A DNA stretch of 64,000 nt from Spirochaetota bacterium (lineage in GTDB: Bacteria > Spirochaetota > UBA4802 > UBA5368): the NCBI GenBank assembly GCA_035477215.1, contig DATIKU010000002.1:32838-96837 (forward strand), given 5' to 3'. The translations under genes and the position numbers were made by a program. This document shows, in pieces, positions 37,501 through 45,660 of this stretch (position 1 is the stretch's first letter; every line of letters begins with the position of its first letter). The notes beneath the pieces are model-generated. The model was not told where the DNA came from. It searched no databases and saw only the letters and a program-made list of their open reading frames with translations.

Positions 37501-39689
37501 CGAGTCTTCTCATGCAGGGTTACGACAATTTCAGGCGAATCGGGGATATCTGGGAGCTCGGGCAGGTCAACAACATCGCGAGCGTCAACCATTATTACTC
37601 GTCCGATTACGAGCAGAGCATCCGCCATCTCAATGAATGGATCGTCATAAGCAACAGAATAAACAACGATTACGGCCTGTGCAACGGTTATGCAAACCTT
37701 GCCTGGGTGTATACCGATATGGGGGAGTACGGTCTGGCCCTCGAATACGCCGGGAAATCTCTGGACTTAAGCGCGAGGCGGGGAATCTGGTTCGCTCATT
37801 TTCTCGCATGCGCCTACGCCGGCTACTGTCGCAGTGAGATGAACGACCACCAGGCGGCGATCGACCTCCTGGAGAGGGGAAGGGAATTGGACCGTCGCCA
37901 CCGTTTTACGCTCAGGGTCTACACGGCCCCGCTGTACATATACCGCGCCGAGGCGTACATGCGGCAGTACCTTGACGCGCGCCAGAGATTGCCGCGGGCC
38001 GGGGCACTCATGCTGCGCGCGAACATGAAGCGCGCGTGCCGGGAGGCGCTCGAACATTCCAAGAACTGGCCGCAGAACCACTGCGCCGCGGTGCGGGTGG
38101 CCGCCCAGTGCGCGGAGGCGCTGGGACACGGCCGAAAGGCCCGCCGGCTGTATCAGACCGCCATAGACCTCTGTTCGCAGATGGGCAGGCGGTTCGAGAT
38201 GGGCAAAGCTTACCTCGGATACGGGGCGCTCCTCGCCCGTTCGGGTAATTCAGATAAAGCCGCGCCCCTCCTCGAGGCGGCGCGAAAGGTCTTCGGAGAG
38301 ATATCGGCGCCCTATTACCAGAGAAAAGCCGCCGACCTCCTGAGCCCGCGCGCCGAGGAGCGCAGCGCCATCCAGCGTCTTACGGATCATCAGCGCCTCT
38401 CGTCGATCATCAGCATCAGCCAGGACATGAGCTCCATCCTCAACCTCGACGAGCTTCTCGAGCATGTAATGGCCAGGGCCATGGAGGTGACGGGCGCCCA
38501 GCGCGGGTACCTTTTCCTGGTGGATGAGGCTACCGGAAAACTAAATATGCGGGTCGCAAGGAACATCGACGGCTCAGCCATCCCGGAGTATTCGCACAAC
38601 GTGATCCACGAGGTGTCGAAGACGGGCAGGACCATCATCACGACCAATGCCGAGAAGGAGGAAAAGTTCACCGGGTTTCAGAGCGTCCTGGATTACGGCC
38701 TGAAGTCGATTCTCTGCATACCCATCGCCGGACGCGACCGCCCTGTCGGTGTCTGTTACCTCGACAATCCGCTTACGGGCGCCGTCTTCACGGACGATGA
38801 CGCGGACGTCCTGCGCGTTTTCATGACCCAGGCCGCCATTTCGATCGAGAACGCCAACCTTTACGCAAACCTCGAGGCGAAGGTGGCCCAGCGAACCGAA
38901 ACCATCGAAAAGCAGAAACGCGACCTGGAAAACCAGATCGCGCTCGCCGAAAAGATACAGCGGGCGCTCCTGCCTGGCGTCCTGCCGGTCATCGATGGCG
39001 CCGACGTCGCGTTCCGGTACGAGCCGGTGATGAGCGTCGGAGGGGATTTTTTCGATGTGCTGTACGACGCCGAGAGGGGGCTCGTGGGGCTGGCGGTGTG
39101 TGACGTGTCGGGACACGGTATGCCGGCGGCGCTCCTGGCATCGATGACCAAGGTGTCGCTCCAGTCGTGGCGGCAGACGCTCCAATCACCATCGCGGACC
39201 CTCGCGGTGATCCGCGAGACGCTTTCCGGGAAGCTCAGCTCTCATTTCCTGTCGGTATGTGTCTGCTGTCTTAACCTGAACAGCGGCCGCCTTGTATGCT
39301 CCTCGGCCGGGCACCCCGAGCCGCTCATCCTTCGCGGCGGCGGCATTCTCGAGATCGTTAAAGTGCGCGGCCGCATCATATCCGACGCCTTCGCTCCGTC
39401 GCGTTTTGAAGAGCGGACGATGACGCTGGACAAGGGCGATAAGCTGGTGCTCTATACCGACGGGTTCACCGAGGCGCGCAACAGGTCACTGGCCATATTC
39501 GGGGAAGAGGCGCTCCAGGGGGCGCTGCGGAAACTCGCGCCGCACAATGCGCGGAGGATCTGCGACCAGGTGTTTTTTCTGGTCAAGGACTACGCGGCCG
39601 GCGGGCACGGTCTCGATGACGACCTCACCATTCTGGCGATCGAGTATACCGGCCGCCCGGAAAGCGCTATTCAAACTGGAGGTGCCTGA
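34512..39689 (+). CDS. giant sensor: Ser/Thr kinase, AAA ATPase, TPR, GAF and SpoIIE-type phosphatase
   Basis: The 1725-residue protein combines five modules. First is a Ser/Thr kinase (about residues 9-285; Lys40, HRDIKPGN 140-147, DFGLAH, YMSPEQS). Second is an ATPase domain with Walker A GEAGMGKT (335-342) and Walker B FLDDLQWSD. Third is a long TPR-like region. Fourth is a GAF domain (about 1330-1470) followed by a short coiled coil. Fifth is a PP2C/SpoIIE phosphatase with SVGGDFFD and CDVSGHGMPAALL. This order is typical of multi-domain regulators in Leptospira and other bacteria. The kinase motifs look complete, so it may phosphorylate and dephosphorylate anti-sigma-type partners. A TTG start 14 codons upstream is possible; the ATG was preferred. 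Confidence 0.93.
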   Translation: MELAGRTIADRYVITDLIGEGGMSVVFRALGTDGDMVAVKVLRERGVSRRIEDIIRFNAEARVVARISHPGIVAIYETGELPAPLIEGHSAHYLVMEYVAGTSLQDELNHGETFAPGEILNITSQVCDALAHVHDLGIVHRDIKPGNIIISGRGDDLRAVIIDFGLAHVREFGGDAGEGALGTFRYMSPEQSGIIRRTVDERSDLYSLGVLLYRLIAGRLPFEGGDASSIIHQHIAKKPEPPSRFNPDVPPVVERIVLRLLEKEPERRYQSARGLLHDIRMIMSGSTDIIPGAADRQARLYSRTGIVGRDADLARLRSRYDDLVRGKGAVCLISGEAGMGKTRLAEELRDHVVSSGGIFIEGKCFAGENKAPYGPFKDALNLYLQLFSKLNDRYRSDLKARISSIGIDRCGVTLRLNPMLIEITGPCPIPVELEPERENRRFLMVVGEFIRALADTRTPLVLFLDDLQWSDEGTFLLLEEIASGIALAPLLVIGSYRDNEVSDSHGVSRFIRLAIQEGYPIEHLHVEPLDRASVARYVAGLLGSGDAYMDRVADVVFRKSRGNPFFALEIVKRMVQEGALALAGDFWNADDGKIASLEISTSILDVVMRRIERLSPRSNEVLSYAAVIGRKFDISLLFGLLVGGGDGATYTHNEVVRIVDDAVAMQLLEIDRRERGKLFFVHDRIKEAFYSMLSVERRKGLHLRIARTLEEGPPGAESPVFDMVFHYSQAGDGEKALKYAYPAGKRAMESYANEEAIRYFSITAGMLERDGLVDLVRMPLWLKCQTRIGELYLITGRNDDAIGLFNRILPHLGSSTARAAAYRQISRAYFKKGDFANSERYGADGLALLGERLPLSTWRVIPGILREFATHLAIKALPGLFLSRGKKKAGESDLLIIQFYHSISWNYALSSLLKFVRSTLRMLNISQRRIGVSRELAISTLGLGMMYAAAPAFGRALRYLERGLSISTDIRDTFYKAVSQQLLGTYYSWTGDIDKSTSLLMQGYDNFRRIGDIWELGQVNNIASVNHYYSSDYEQSIRHLNEWIVISNRINNDYGLCNGYANLAWVYTDMGEYGLALEYAGKSLDLSARRGIWFAHFLACAYAGYCRSEMNDHQAAIDLLERGRELDRRHRFTLRVYTAPLYIYRAEAYMRQYLDARQRLPRAGALMLRANMKRACREALEHSKNWPQNHCAAVRVAAQCAEALGHGRKARRLYQTAIDLCSQMGRRFEMGKAYLGYGALLARSGNSDKAAPLLEAARKVFGEISAPYYQRKAADLLSPRAEERSAIQRLTDHQRLSSIISISQDMSSILNLDELLEHVMARAMEVTGAQRGYLFLVDEATGKLNMRVARNIDGSAIPEYSHNVIHEVSKTGRTIITTNAEKEEKFTGFQSVLDYGLKSILCIPIAGRDRPVGVCYLDNPLTGAVFTDDDADVLRVFMTQAAISIENANLYANLEAKVAQRTETIEKQKRDLENQIALAEKIQRALLPGVLPVIDGADVAFRYEPVMSVGGDFFDVLYDAERGLVGLAVCDVSGHGMPAALLASMTKVSLQSWRQTLQSPSRTLAVIRETLSGKLSSHFLSVCVCCLNLNSGRLVCSSAGHPEPLILRGGGILEIVKVRGRIISDAFAPSRFEERTMTLDKGDKLVLYTDGFTEARNRSLAIFGEEALQGALRKLAPHNARRICDQVFFLVKDYAAGGHGLDDDLTILAIEYTGRPESAIQTGGA

Positions 39690-40440
39690 CCACTTCCCCC
39701 GAATTTTTAAGCTCGAGCAGCGAATCGATGCCGATCTCGAGGTGCCTGTGTGCGAAGCGCGATGTCACCTCGCGGTCGCTTTCAGCCGTCTTTATTCCCT
39801 CCGGTATCATCGGGTTGTCCGAAACGAGGAGCAGCGCCCCGTGCGGGATACCGTTGTAAAACCCCACCGAGAAGATCGTCGCCGTCTCCATGTCGATGCA
39901 TATCGCCCGAATTTCCTGAAGGTAGTTTTTGAACTTCTCGTCGTGTTCCCACACGCGCCGGTTGGTGGTGTACACGGTGCCCGTCCAGTAGTTGATCTGG
40001 TGTTTCTTGATTACGTGCGACACCGCCATCTGCAGGCCGAACGAGGGGAGCGCCGGCACCTCGGGCGGCAGGTAGTCGTTACTGGTCCCCTCGCCCCGTA
40101 TGGCGGCGATGGGCAGTATCAGGTTGCCAAGTTGCGTCCTCTTTTTTAATCCGCCGCACTTGCCGAGAAAGAGCACGGCTTTGGGGCGTATGGCCGAGAG
40201 AAGGTCCATGACTGTGGCCGCCATGGCGCTGCCCATGCCGAAATTGATGATGGTGATGCCCAGCGCGCTTGCCGTCTGCATGGGGCGGTCGGTCCCGGTT
40301 ACCGGCACACCATACTTGTCGGCGAACATGTCGACGTAGGTGATGAAATTGGTGAGAAGGATGTACTCCTGGAAACCTTCCAGCGGCATTCCCGTATAAC
40401 GCGGAAGCCAGTTCTCGACTATGTCCTGCTTCGTTTTCAT
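39667..40440 (-). CDS. amn: AMP nucleosidase (short type)
   Basis: Nucleoside phosphorylase-like enzyme hydrolysing AMP to adenine and ribose 5-phosphate. The 257-residue protein has the phosphorylase fold signatures MGSAMAATVMDLL, LFLGKCGGLK, ICIDMETATIFSVGF and SDNPMIPEG. It matches the short bacterial AMP nucleosidase type rather than the long E. coli Amn with an extra N-terminal domain. The ATG at 40440 is chosen because the conserved region begins there. It overlaps the end of the giant sensor gene by 23 bases tail to tail. Confidence 0.85.
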   Translation of the reverse strand: MKTKQDIVENWLPRYTGMPLEGFQEYILLTNFITYVDMFADKYGVPVTGTDRPMQTASALGITIINFGMGSAMAATVMDLLSAIRPKAVLFLGKCGGLKKRTQLGNLILPIAAIRGEGTSNDYLPPEVPALPSFGLQMAVSHVIKKHQINYWTGTVYTTNRRVWEHDEKFKNYLQEIRAICIDMETATIFSVGFYNGIPHGALLLVSDNPMIPEGIKTAESDREVTSRFAHRHLEIGIDSLLELKNSGEVVRHLQFE

Positions 40441-40814
40441 GAAATGCTTGCCGTCCTGCCCGCTCGGTGTCGGGTTCAATTTACCCGGCCGCCCCCGCGA
40501 TTGCCAGACTTTTTTCGTATGTGCACGGTGCTCCGGCATAAAACCTGACCGGGCAAGGGCGAGGGCCGATGTGATTACCGCCGTCGTCGAGTGGTTTTAC
40601 GGACGGTTGCAGGAGAAAGGAGGCGGCTGACTCGACTCATCGAGCCTCATAAAGCTGTTGGCCGGATAAGGGACGGCGCATGCGGCGAGTAAAACAACGA
40701 TCATTTTAACAGTCAACGGCACGCGACCCGCCGCCAGGTGAGTAGAGCGTCTGGATTTGGGAGGCCCGCCGGGAGGCGCCGGTGTGTCGACGCCCGTTCC
40801 CGGCACACAGTGGC
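40441..40814. other. 374-base intergenic region
   Basis: This region lies upstream of the AMP nucleosidase gene and past the end of the acyltransferase gene. A 35-residue minus-strand frame (MIVVLLAACAVPYPANSF...) resembles a lipoprotein start but has no ribosome site. Short GC-rich inverted stretches occur near 40765-40800. No RNA gene or repeat was identified. Confidence 0.4.
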
Positions 40815-41759
40815 CTACAGGGACATCGCCGAGAGGCGAAGGTCCTTCTCCATCCAGAGCCGGTTTACCCATTCCTGGAATTCCTCGCGGAACTTTTCGT
40901 TATCGAGATAGTCGCCCTGGAGCTCCTTGGTGATCGGCAGCTCCTCGATATGGATCTTCACGCGTGAGATACCGCCGCAAAGAAAGTCCCAGAAGCTCCT
41001 GATGCCTTCCGGATAGCAGATGGAGACGTTAAGTATCTTCTTCATTTTCTCGCCGCCCATGGCCGAAAGCACGAACGCCATCCCGCCCGCCTTGGGCTTG
41101 AGGAGATTGGCGAAGGGCGAATTCTGCCGGCGGTGTTTTTCTTCCGTAAAGCGTGTGCCCTCGATAAAGTTCATCACCGACACCGGAATGTGCTTGAACT
41201 TCTCGCAGGCCCTGCGGGTAATCTCGATGTCTTTGCCCCTGAGGTGCGGATACTTTTTGAGAAACGCCCCGGAATAGCGTTTCATGAAGGGGAAATCGAG
41301 CGCCCACCACGCGATCCCCATCAGCGGCACCCAGATCAATTCCTTTTTCAGAAAGAATTTTAGAAACGGTATTTTTCTGTTGAAGACTTTCTGTAAAACG
41401 AGGATGTCGGCCCACGACTGGTGATTCGAGATGACAAGGTACCATTCGCGCGGGTTGAGCCCCTCGAGCCCGGCGACCTCCCAGTGAATGCGCTTGGTAA
41501 TCTTCATGTTCAGGTTGTTGATCGAGATCCACAGGGTGGCAATATAATCGAGAACGAAGTTGCAGGCCGCGCGCCAGCGTGCCAGCGGAAGGAGCTTGAA
41601 GAGGCCGATGAGCGGAAACAACGGGAACACGATGGCGGTATTGAGGAAGTACAGGAGTATTGAGACCGATCCCGTCGAGTGATGAGCGACGGTCGAACGG
41701 CGTCTTCTATTTTGCGTAAAATGATAGGTAAGGTCGATGCTTCGATCATTGTTTTCCAT
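40815..41759 (-). CDS. lysophospholipid acyltransferase (PlsC/YihG-like)
   Basis: The 314-residue protein belongs to the 1-acylglycerol-3-phosphate acyltransferase superfamily. It has an N-terminal hydrophobic region (about residues 30-55), the catalytic NHxxxxD motif in SNHQSWADILV, and FIEGTRFTEEKH. It resembles the YihG/YihG-like subgroup that modifies phospholipids at the membrane. AAGGA precedes the ATG at 41759. The gene stands alone; its exact acyl donor is unknown. Confidence 0.88.
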   Translation of the reverse strand: MENNDRSIDLTYHFTQNRRRRSTVAHHSTGSVSILLYFLNTAIVFPLFPLIGLFKLLPLARWRAACNFVLDYIATLWISINNLNMKITKRIHWEVAGLEGLNPREWYLVISNHQSWADILVLQKVFNRKIPFLKFFLKKELIWVPLMGIAWWALDFPFMKRYSGAFLKKYPHLRGKDIEITRRACEKFKHIPVSVMNFIEGTRFTEEKHRRQNSPFANLLKPKAGGMAFVLSAMGGEKMKKILNVSICYPEGIRSFWDFLCGGISRVKIHIEELPITKELQGDYLDNEKFREEFQEWVNRLWMEKDLRLSAMSL

Positions 41760-41989
41760 TGGATGTCCTTTTAATTGATTTCTGAGGAAGGAGTGCTTGT
41801 TGATCCAACCGTACCGGCGCCGTCGGCTGAAGATACGTCGACAACAGACTTCCGTTCCGATAAGAAAGACGGTAATTCCGCGGAAAGGTTGCAGAATTCA
41901 GTGTATGCTCTTTGTGCGGGTGTTTTTTGTCAAGGATTTATTGTAATACAATAAGGCAGCGTGGGGGGATAAAATCCGGGCTGAAAACT

Positions 41990-42089
41990 GTCGCTGCGAG
42001 GAGCGCGGCGATCTTAAAGGGCGGCAGGTTTATCCATAAAACGTAGCACAAAAAAAGATTGCCACGCCCCGATACGGCCGGGTTCGCAA
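41990..42089. repeat. two fragments of the 'TTGCGA...GGCAATCT' dispersed repeat
   Basis: Bases 42057-42089, inverted, match 58507-58549 nearly exactly (core GGCCGTATCGGGGCGTGGCAATC). Bases 41990-42015 are a degenerate relative (TCGCTGCGAGGAGCGCGGCGATCT). This resembles repeats that many genomes carry between genes; it is unlikely to code. Confidence 0.65.
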
Positions 42090-42127
42090 AGGCAGACTGT
42101 TATCCGAAAATTAATTCACACCCGAGT

Positions 42128-42167
42128 GGGCTGAAACAGCACCGGGACTCCGGCGCGATTTCAGCCC
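42128..42167 (-). terminator. hairpin downstream of the GltS gene
   Basis: GGGCTGAAA (42128-42136) pairs with TTTCAGCCC (42159-42167), with an inner CCGG pairing. It lies just beyond the gltS stop. A T-run is missing, so it is only a possible terminator. Confidence 0.4.
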
Positions 42168-42188
42168 CCCATGACAATGGAAATGCAC

Positions 42189-43562
42189 TCAGGCGGATTT
42201 ATACCGGTTTTCGCCCCACATCTTGAAGAGCTTCAGCAGCGCCAGACAGACGAGCATCATCCCGGCGAACACCACGAGAGTGAGCTCGACGCTCCAGCCC
42301 CACAGCACCGGCGCGCTGACGAGAAGCATGGTGCCCAGCACCGGGACCGAGGCGAATATGGTCATGTAGCCCAGCTCCATCGCAGTGCTGGTGCGGAATT
42401 CCGGATCAACTATGCGGAGCAGAAGAAGGCCCGTGGAAACCGTTCCGGTCACGGTACCGTAGATGGCGAGCGTGCGCTCGAGGTTCTGCGACCAGATGCG
42501 GTTGCCAAGGTACACGACGACGATGGTTGTCAATACCCCGGAGAAGAGGCAGATCACCGAAATGGGCACGATGTACCGCCATACGATCACCATCTGGACC
42601 GCCATCACCGTGGAAAGGATCAGGAAGTCGACCGACCATCCCGTTATGCGACGCTGGATTCCGCCGTCGACCAGATGCCCGTAGCCGATCCTCACCACGA
42701 TCGCGCGCACGAGCTGCGCGACGAGCATGCCGAGGAAGAAGAAGAAACCCCACAGCGTGGTGGCGAGCTCTGGCTGGAGCAGGCCCCCGAGGGTGTGGAC
42801 CAGTCCATAGGTAAGCAGGTACACGAGCCCGACCAGCGAAAGCTGAAAGGCGAGGGTCTCGACGTTCGCCGAGTGCATTGTGAGCGTGCCGGCGCTTTCC
42901 TTCGGGCTGTTCTTCCCGATGACGCCGGTGAGGAGATCTTTGGGAAGTGCCGTCTGCGGCTGCGCGGCCCGGCCCTTCTTGATCCCCCAGTTGGCCAGTG
43001 GTACGCCCACGAAAAAGGCGAAGAGAAACCCCACGGTGGCGAAGGTGAGTCCGATGGTGGCCGCGTGCTCGAAGCCGAAGTTCTCCCACACCTTGCCGAT
43101 GGAAAGGGCCTGCCCCGGGCCCTCGGTAAACCCCAGGGGCGCGAAGAAGCCGAAAGTCTTGAATAGATTATAGCCCATATAATTGAAAAGAATGACGAGC
43201 AGCCCTCCGGCCAGCGCCTGTACCGGAATGGTGATTCCCTCAATGAGCGCCATCCAGAGCGATCCGCGGAACATCTCTTTTCCGGTGTACGCCGCCTTCT
43301 CCTCGGGGGTCCTGATCGTGAGGCCCACTGAGATGAAGCTGATGTTGAAGAAATGATAGGCGAACGCCTCGAGCAGTGATGTTTCTATGCTGATTATACC
43401 TGAATGGAGAAAGACCAGCCCGATGAGGCCACCAAGCAGGCAACTGGGGAAGAGGAATCGCTGTATGAAGGGGATCTTGGCCCGTAGAAATATACCGATA
43501 AGAAGCATTATTCCCAGCCAGCTGAAAGCGAGCAGGGCTTCGAACGGAAAGGGTATTGTCAT
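42189..43562 (-). CDS. gltS: sodium/glutamate symporter GltS-type
   Basis: Integral membrane carrier; the 457-residue protein has about eleven to twelve hydrophobic helices. It shows GltS-like segments such as GFTEGPGQALSIGKVW, IGLTFATVGFLFAFFVG and TGTVSTGLLLLRIVDPEF. GltS family proteins import glutamate with Na+. Length is slightly longer than E. coli GltS (about 400). AGAGG precedes the ATG. It is alone between htpX and the acyltransferase. Confidence 0.88.
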   Translation of the reverse strand: MTIPFPFEALLAFSWLGIMLLIGIFLRAKIPFIQRFLFPSCLLGGLIGLVFLHSGIISIETSLLEAFAYHFFNISFISVGLTIRTPEEKAAYTGKEMFRGSLWMALIEGITIPVQALAGGLLVILFNYMGYNLFKTFGFFAPLGFTEGPGQALSIGKVWENFGFEHAATIGLTFATVGFLFAFFVGVPLANWGIKKGRAAQPQTALPKDLLTGVIGKNSPKESAGTLTMHSANVETLAFQLSLVGLVYLLTYGLVHTLGGLLQPELATTLWGFFFFLGMLVAQLVRAIVVRIGYGHLVDGGIQRRITGWSVDFLILSTVMAVQMVIVWRYIVPISVICLFSGVLTTIVVVYLGNRIWSQNLERTLAIYGTVTGTVSTGLLLLRIVDPEFRTSTAMELGYMTIFASVPVLGTMLLVSAPVLWGWSVELTLVVFAGMMLVCLALLKLFKMWGENRYKSA

Positions 43563-43712
43563 AGGGTACCTCTTTTATGTGTGGTAAAGGGCCGCCGGGC
43601 GGCTTCTGGGCCTATGGGCCGGCACAATGTTACCTGTAACGTGCAAAATTGCAATCAGAAAATGAACCATGTTCATTTAAGATGGGGAGTGATCGGCCAG
43701 GGGGGTACGGAC

Positions 43713-43739
43713 AGGGCGCGGCCCGTGAAGCCGCGCCCT
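43713..43739 (-). terminator. hairpin downstream of htpX
   Basis: AGGGCGCGGC (43713-43722) pairs perfectly with GCCGCGCCCT (43730-43739) around a 7-base loop. It lies 26 bases beyond the htpX stop. The following bases are not a good T-run, so it may stop transcription inefficiently or serve mRNA stability. Confidence 0.45.
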
Positions 43740-43764
43740 TTGTGTGCGGAAGGTCGGTGTGAGC

Positions 43765-44646
43765 TTACATCCTCGCGAGCCGCGCGATGCGGTCCTCGAT
43801 GGAGGGATGGGTCGCGAACAGTGATACGCGCTTGCCCGAGCTGATCTTCGCCATCGAGAACGAGTCCTTCTTCTCGGGAAGCTTTGCCGCTTCGGCAAGC
43901 CGTTTCAGGGCATTGGCCATCGACGTGGGCGAGGTGTATTTCGCGGCGCTGGCGTCGGCCCGGTATTCGCGCATCCGTGAGAAGGCGGCAAGCGGTATTG
44001 AGGCGAGCAGCATGAGGAAGGTCTCGAGCACCATCACGGTCACAATATAGCCGAGGAAGCCAAGTCCGCCGCCGCCCTCGTCGCCCCTGAGGAAGCTGTC
44101 GAGGAACTGGGCGATGATACGCGAAATGAACATCACCAGCGCGTTGGCCACGCCGGTGAGGAGCGTCATGGTTACCATGTCGCCGCTGGCGATATGGCTT
44201 ACCTCATGGGCGGCCACCGCTTCGACCTCTTCGCGCCGCATGGACGAAAGGAGCCCGGTCGAGAAGGCCACCAGCGACTTGCTCTTGGACGGGCCCGTTG
44301 CGAAAGCATTGGGCTCGGCGGCCTGGTAGATGCCGACCTCGGGGACCTCGGGAAGGCCGGCCTTACGCGAGAGGCGGGCGATCATTTCGTAGATTTCGCG
44401 CGCTCCGGGATCCCTCGTTGTGCCGTCGACGAGCTGGATGTTGTAGGCCCGTTTGGCCATCCAGCGGCTGATGGCGAGCGAGATAAAGGCGCCCGACATG
44501 CCGAAAATACCGCAGAAGATCGCCAGGCCGTACATGCCGCCGGTCACCTGTATGCCGAGGAGCGGGAGAACGATATTGATGATAAGGCTCACCGTAACCA
44601 CCACGAGGAGGTTGGTGAGCAGGAACAAACCTATTCTTTTTAGCAT
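43765..44646 (-). CDS. htpX: membrane zinc protease HtpX
   Basis: Inner-membrane M48 protease that degrades damaged membrane proteins. The 293-residue protein has two N-terminal membrane helices (about residues 5-25 and 35-57), the zinc motif HEVSH (in AAHEVSHIASGD) and two further hydrophobic segments. The ending THPSIEDRIARLARM is typical of HtpX. The ATG at 44646 has GGAGAG ahead of it. It is a stress-related gene in other bacteria. Confidence 0.95.
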   Translation of the reverse strand: MLKRIGLFLLTNLLVVVTVSLIINIVLPLLGIQVTGGMYGLAIFCGIFGMSGAFISLAISRWMAKRAYNIQLVDGTTRDPGAREIYEMIARLSRKAGLPEVPEVGIYQAAEPNAFATGPSKSKSLVAFSTGLLSSMRREEVEAVAAHEVSHIASGDMVTMTLLTGVANALVMFISRIIAQFLDSFLRGDEGGGGLGFLGYIVTVMVLETFLMLLASIPLAAFSRMREYRADASAAKYTSPTSMANALKRLAEAAKLPEKKDSFSMAKISSGKRVSLFATHPSIEDRIARLARM

Positions 44647-45054
44647 TCTTTCTCTCCGTAATAGTGGTAATAAACAGATCCGTTGCAAATCCCGGTGATA
44701 TCGGGTTTCCCCCGCCTGCGACGGCTGGAAACCGGCTTTATTTCCCGGTTAAGCAACGGCCTTGACAAAAATTAATCCCGAACCGTTGTCGGTGTCAAGG
44801 CTAATTATGGAGTATTTGTCCTTCCAACGTGCAATTTGTTACGCTGTCGGGCGAAAAACCGTATTCGAGCCGGTTGAACCGGCCCACCGGAATAAAAACA
44901 TGGTTGTCAGGCAACTGCGGGGCATGATATGCTCGCGGCCGGCAGTAGTGGGAGATTAGAGGATTAGAGGATGATGGATATTTTGCCGTTGCTTTCATTA
45001 GGAGTTTTTCCGTCCCGGATGGTAATATTAACCTTTATTTCCTGCGGAAGCTGT
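44647..45054. other. 408-base intergenic region upstream of htpX
   Basis: This region contains the minus-strand promoter candidate and the 9-base inverted repeat GCCTTGACA (about 44759) and TGTCAAGGC (44793). Otherwise AT-rich DNA without a gene or repeat; promoters of two divergent genes would be expected here. Confidence 0.45.
44769..44798 (-). promoter_or_regulatory. candidate htpX promoter
   Basis: On the minus strand, TTGACA (complement at 44793-44798) and TAATTT (complement at 44769-44774) are 18 bases apart. It lies about 120 bases before the htpX start. The -35 is part of an inverted repeat with a second TTGACA on the other strand. Confidence 0.35.
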
Positions 45055-45636
45055 ATGAAAATGCTCGACGTGCGTCAGGCGTGGAACGGTATTGAGATTA
45101 GGCTGCGATGGTTCGCGTATGTGTATGTATTCCTTCTCGTCATCGAAGTCGCCTCGATCGTCGCTCTCTGGTATTTCGAAATTTTTACCACCGTGGTTCT
45201 CCAGCTCGGCATCATGATCGCCGATTTCAAGGCGTTCACGGACGCTCTGTCGGCGAACTCGAACGAGCCCATCATCATGATCTTTGGCGCGCTGGGCGCG
45301 CTCATTATGCTGTTCGGCACCTGCTGCAGTCCGAGTCGGGTGTTGAACTCCACCGTTATTACGGCCACCGCGGAGGACATACGGGTTGTCCACGGCCCCG
45401 TACCCTGGGCGAAGGGGAGTACCGTTCCGCGCGGGGAGTTCGAGCGCTTCGAGGTGGAGCAGCGCGCACAGCGCACGAAAGGGGGCACGACGTATTATTA
45501 CCGGCTTATGGCCAGACGCGGTGACGACGCGCATAAACTCGCCGTGTACCTTCAGGACGAGGAACTGGCCCGGAAGGCAAAGGACGGACTGGACCGCTTC
45601 TATGCCCTGACAACTTCGGAGAATCAGGATAGTTAA
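45055..45636 (+). CDS. two-helix membrane protein, unknown function
   Basis: The 193-residue protein has hydrophobic segments near residues 18-37, 40-57 and 77-95. It is followed by a soluble domain around VHGPVPWAKGSTVPR with a beta-rich PH-like pattern. The reading frame opens 28 codons earlier; the ATG at 45055 is preferred because a purine-rich GCGGAAG lies six bases before it. The ferredoxin gene begins 25 bases downstream, so it may be cotranscribed with it. I do not recognise the family. Confidence 0.55.
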   Translation: MKMLDVRQAWNGIEIRLRWFAYVYVFLLVIEVASIVALWYFEIFTTVVLQLGIMIADFKAFTDALSANSNEPIIMIFGALGALIMLFGTCCSPSRVLNSTVITATAEDIRVVHGPVPWAKGSTVPRGEFERFEVEQRAQRTKGGTTYYYRLMARRGDDAHKLAVYLQDEELARKAKDGLDRFYALTTSENQDS

Positions 45637-45660
45637 ATTCACTTTCCCTCGGAGGATAAG

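Larger units (their letters stand above)
41760..42188. other. 429-base intergenic region with repeat fragments
   Basis: It holds two fragments of the dispersed repeat also found at 58.4-58.6 kb (41990-42015 and 42057-42089) and a hairpin at 42128-42167. Upstream of the acyltransferase gene the sequence is AT-rich (about 41920-41950). I see no gene. Confidence 0.55.

Noticed and set aside
40597..40872. Possible small lipoprotein on the minus strand
   Set aside because: A lipobox-like LLAAC is present, but there is no ribosome site and the rest is low-complexity Pro/Ser sequence.
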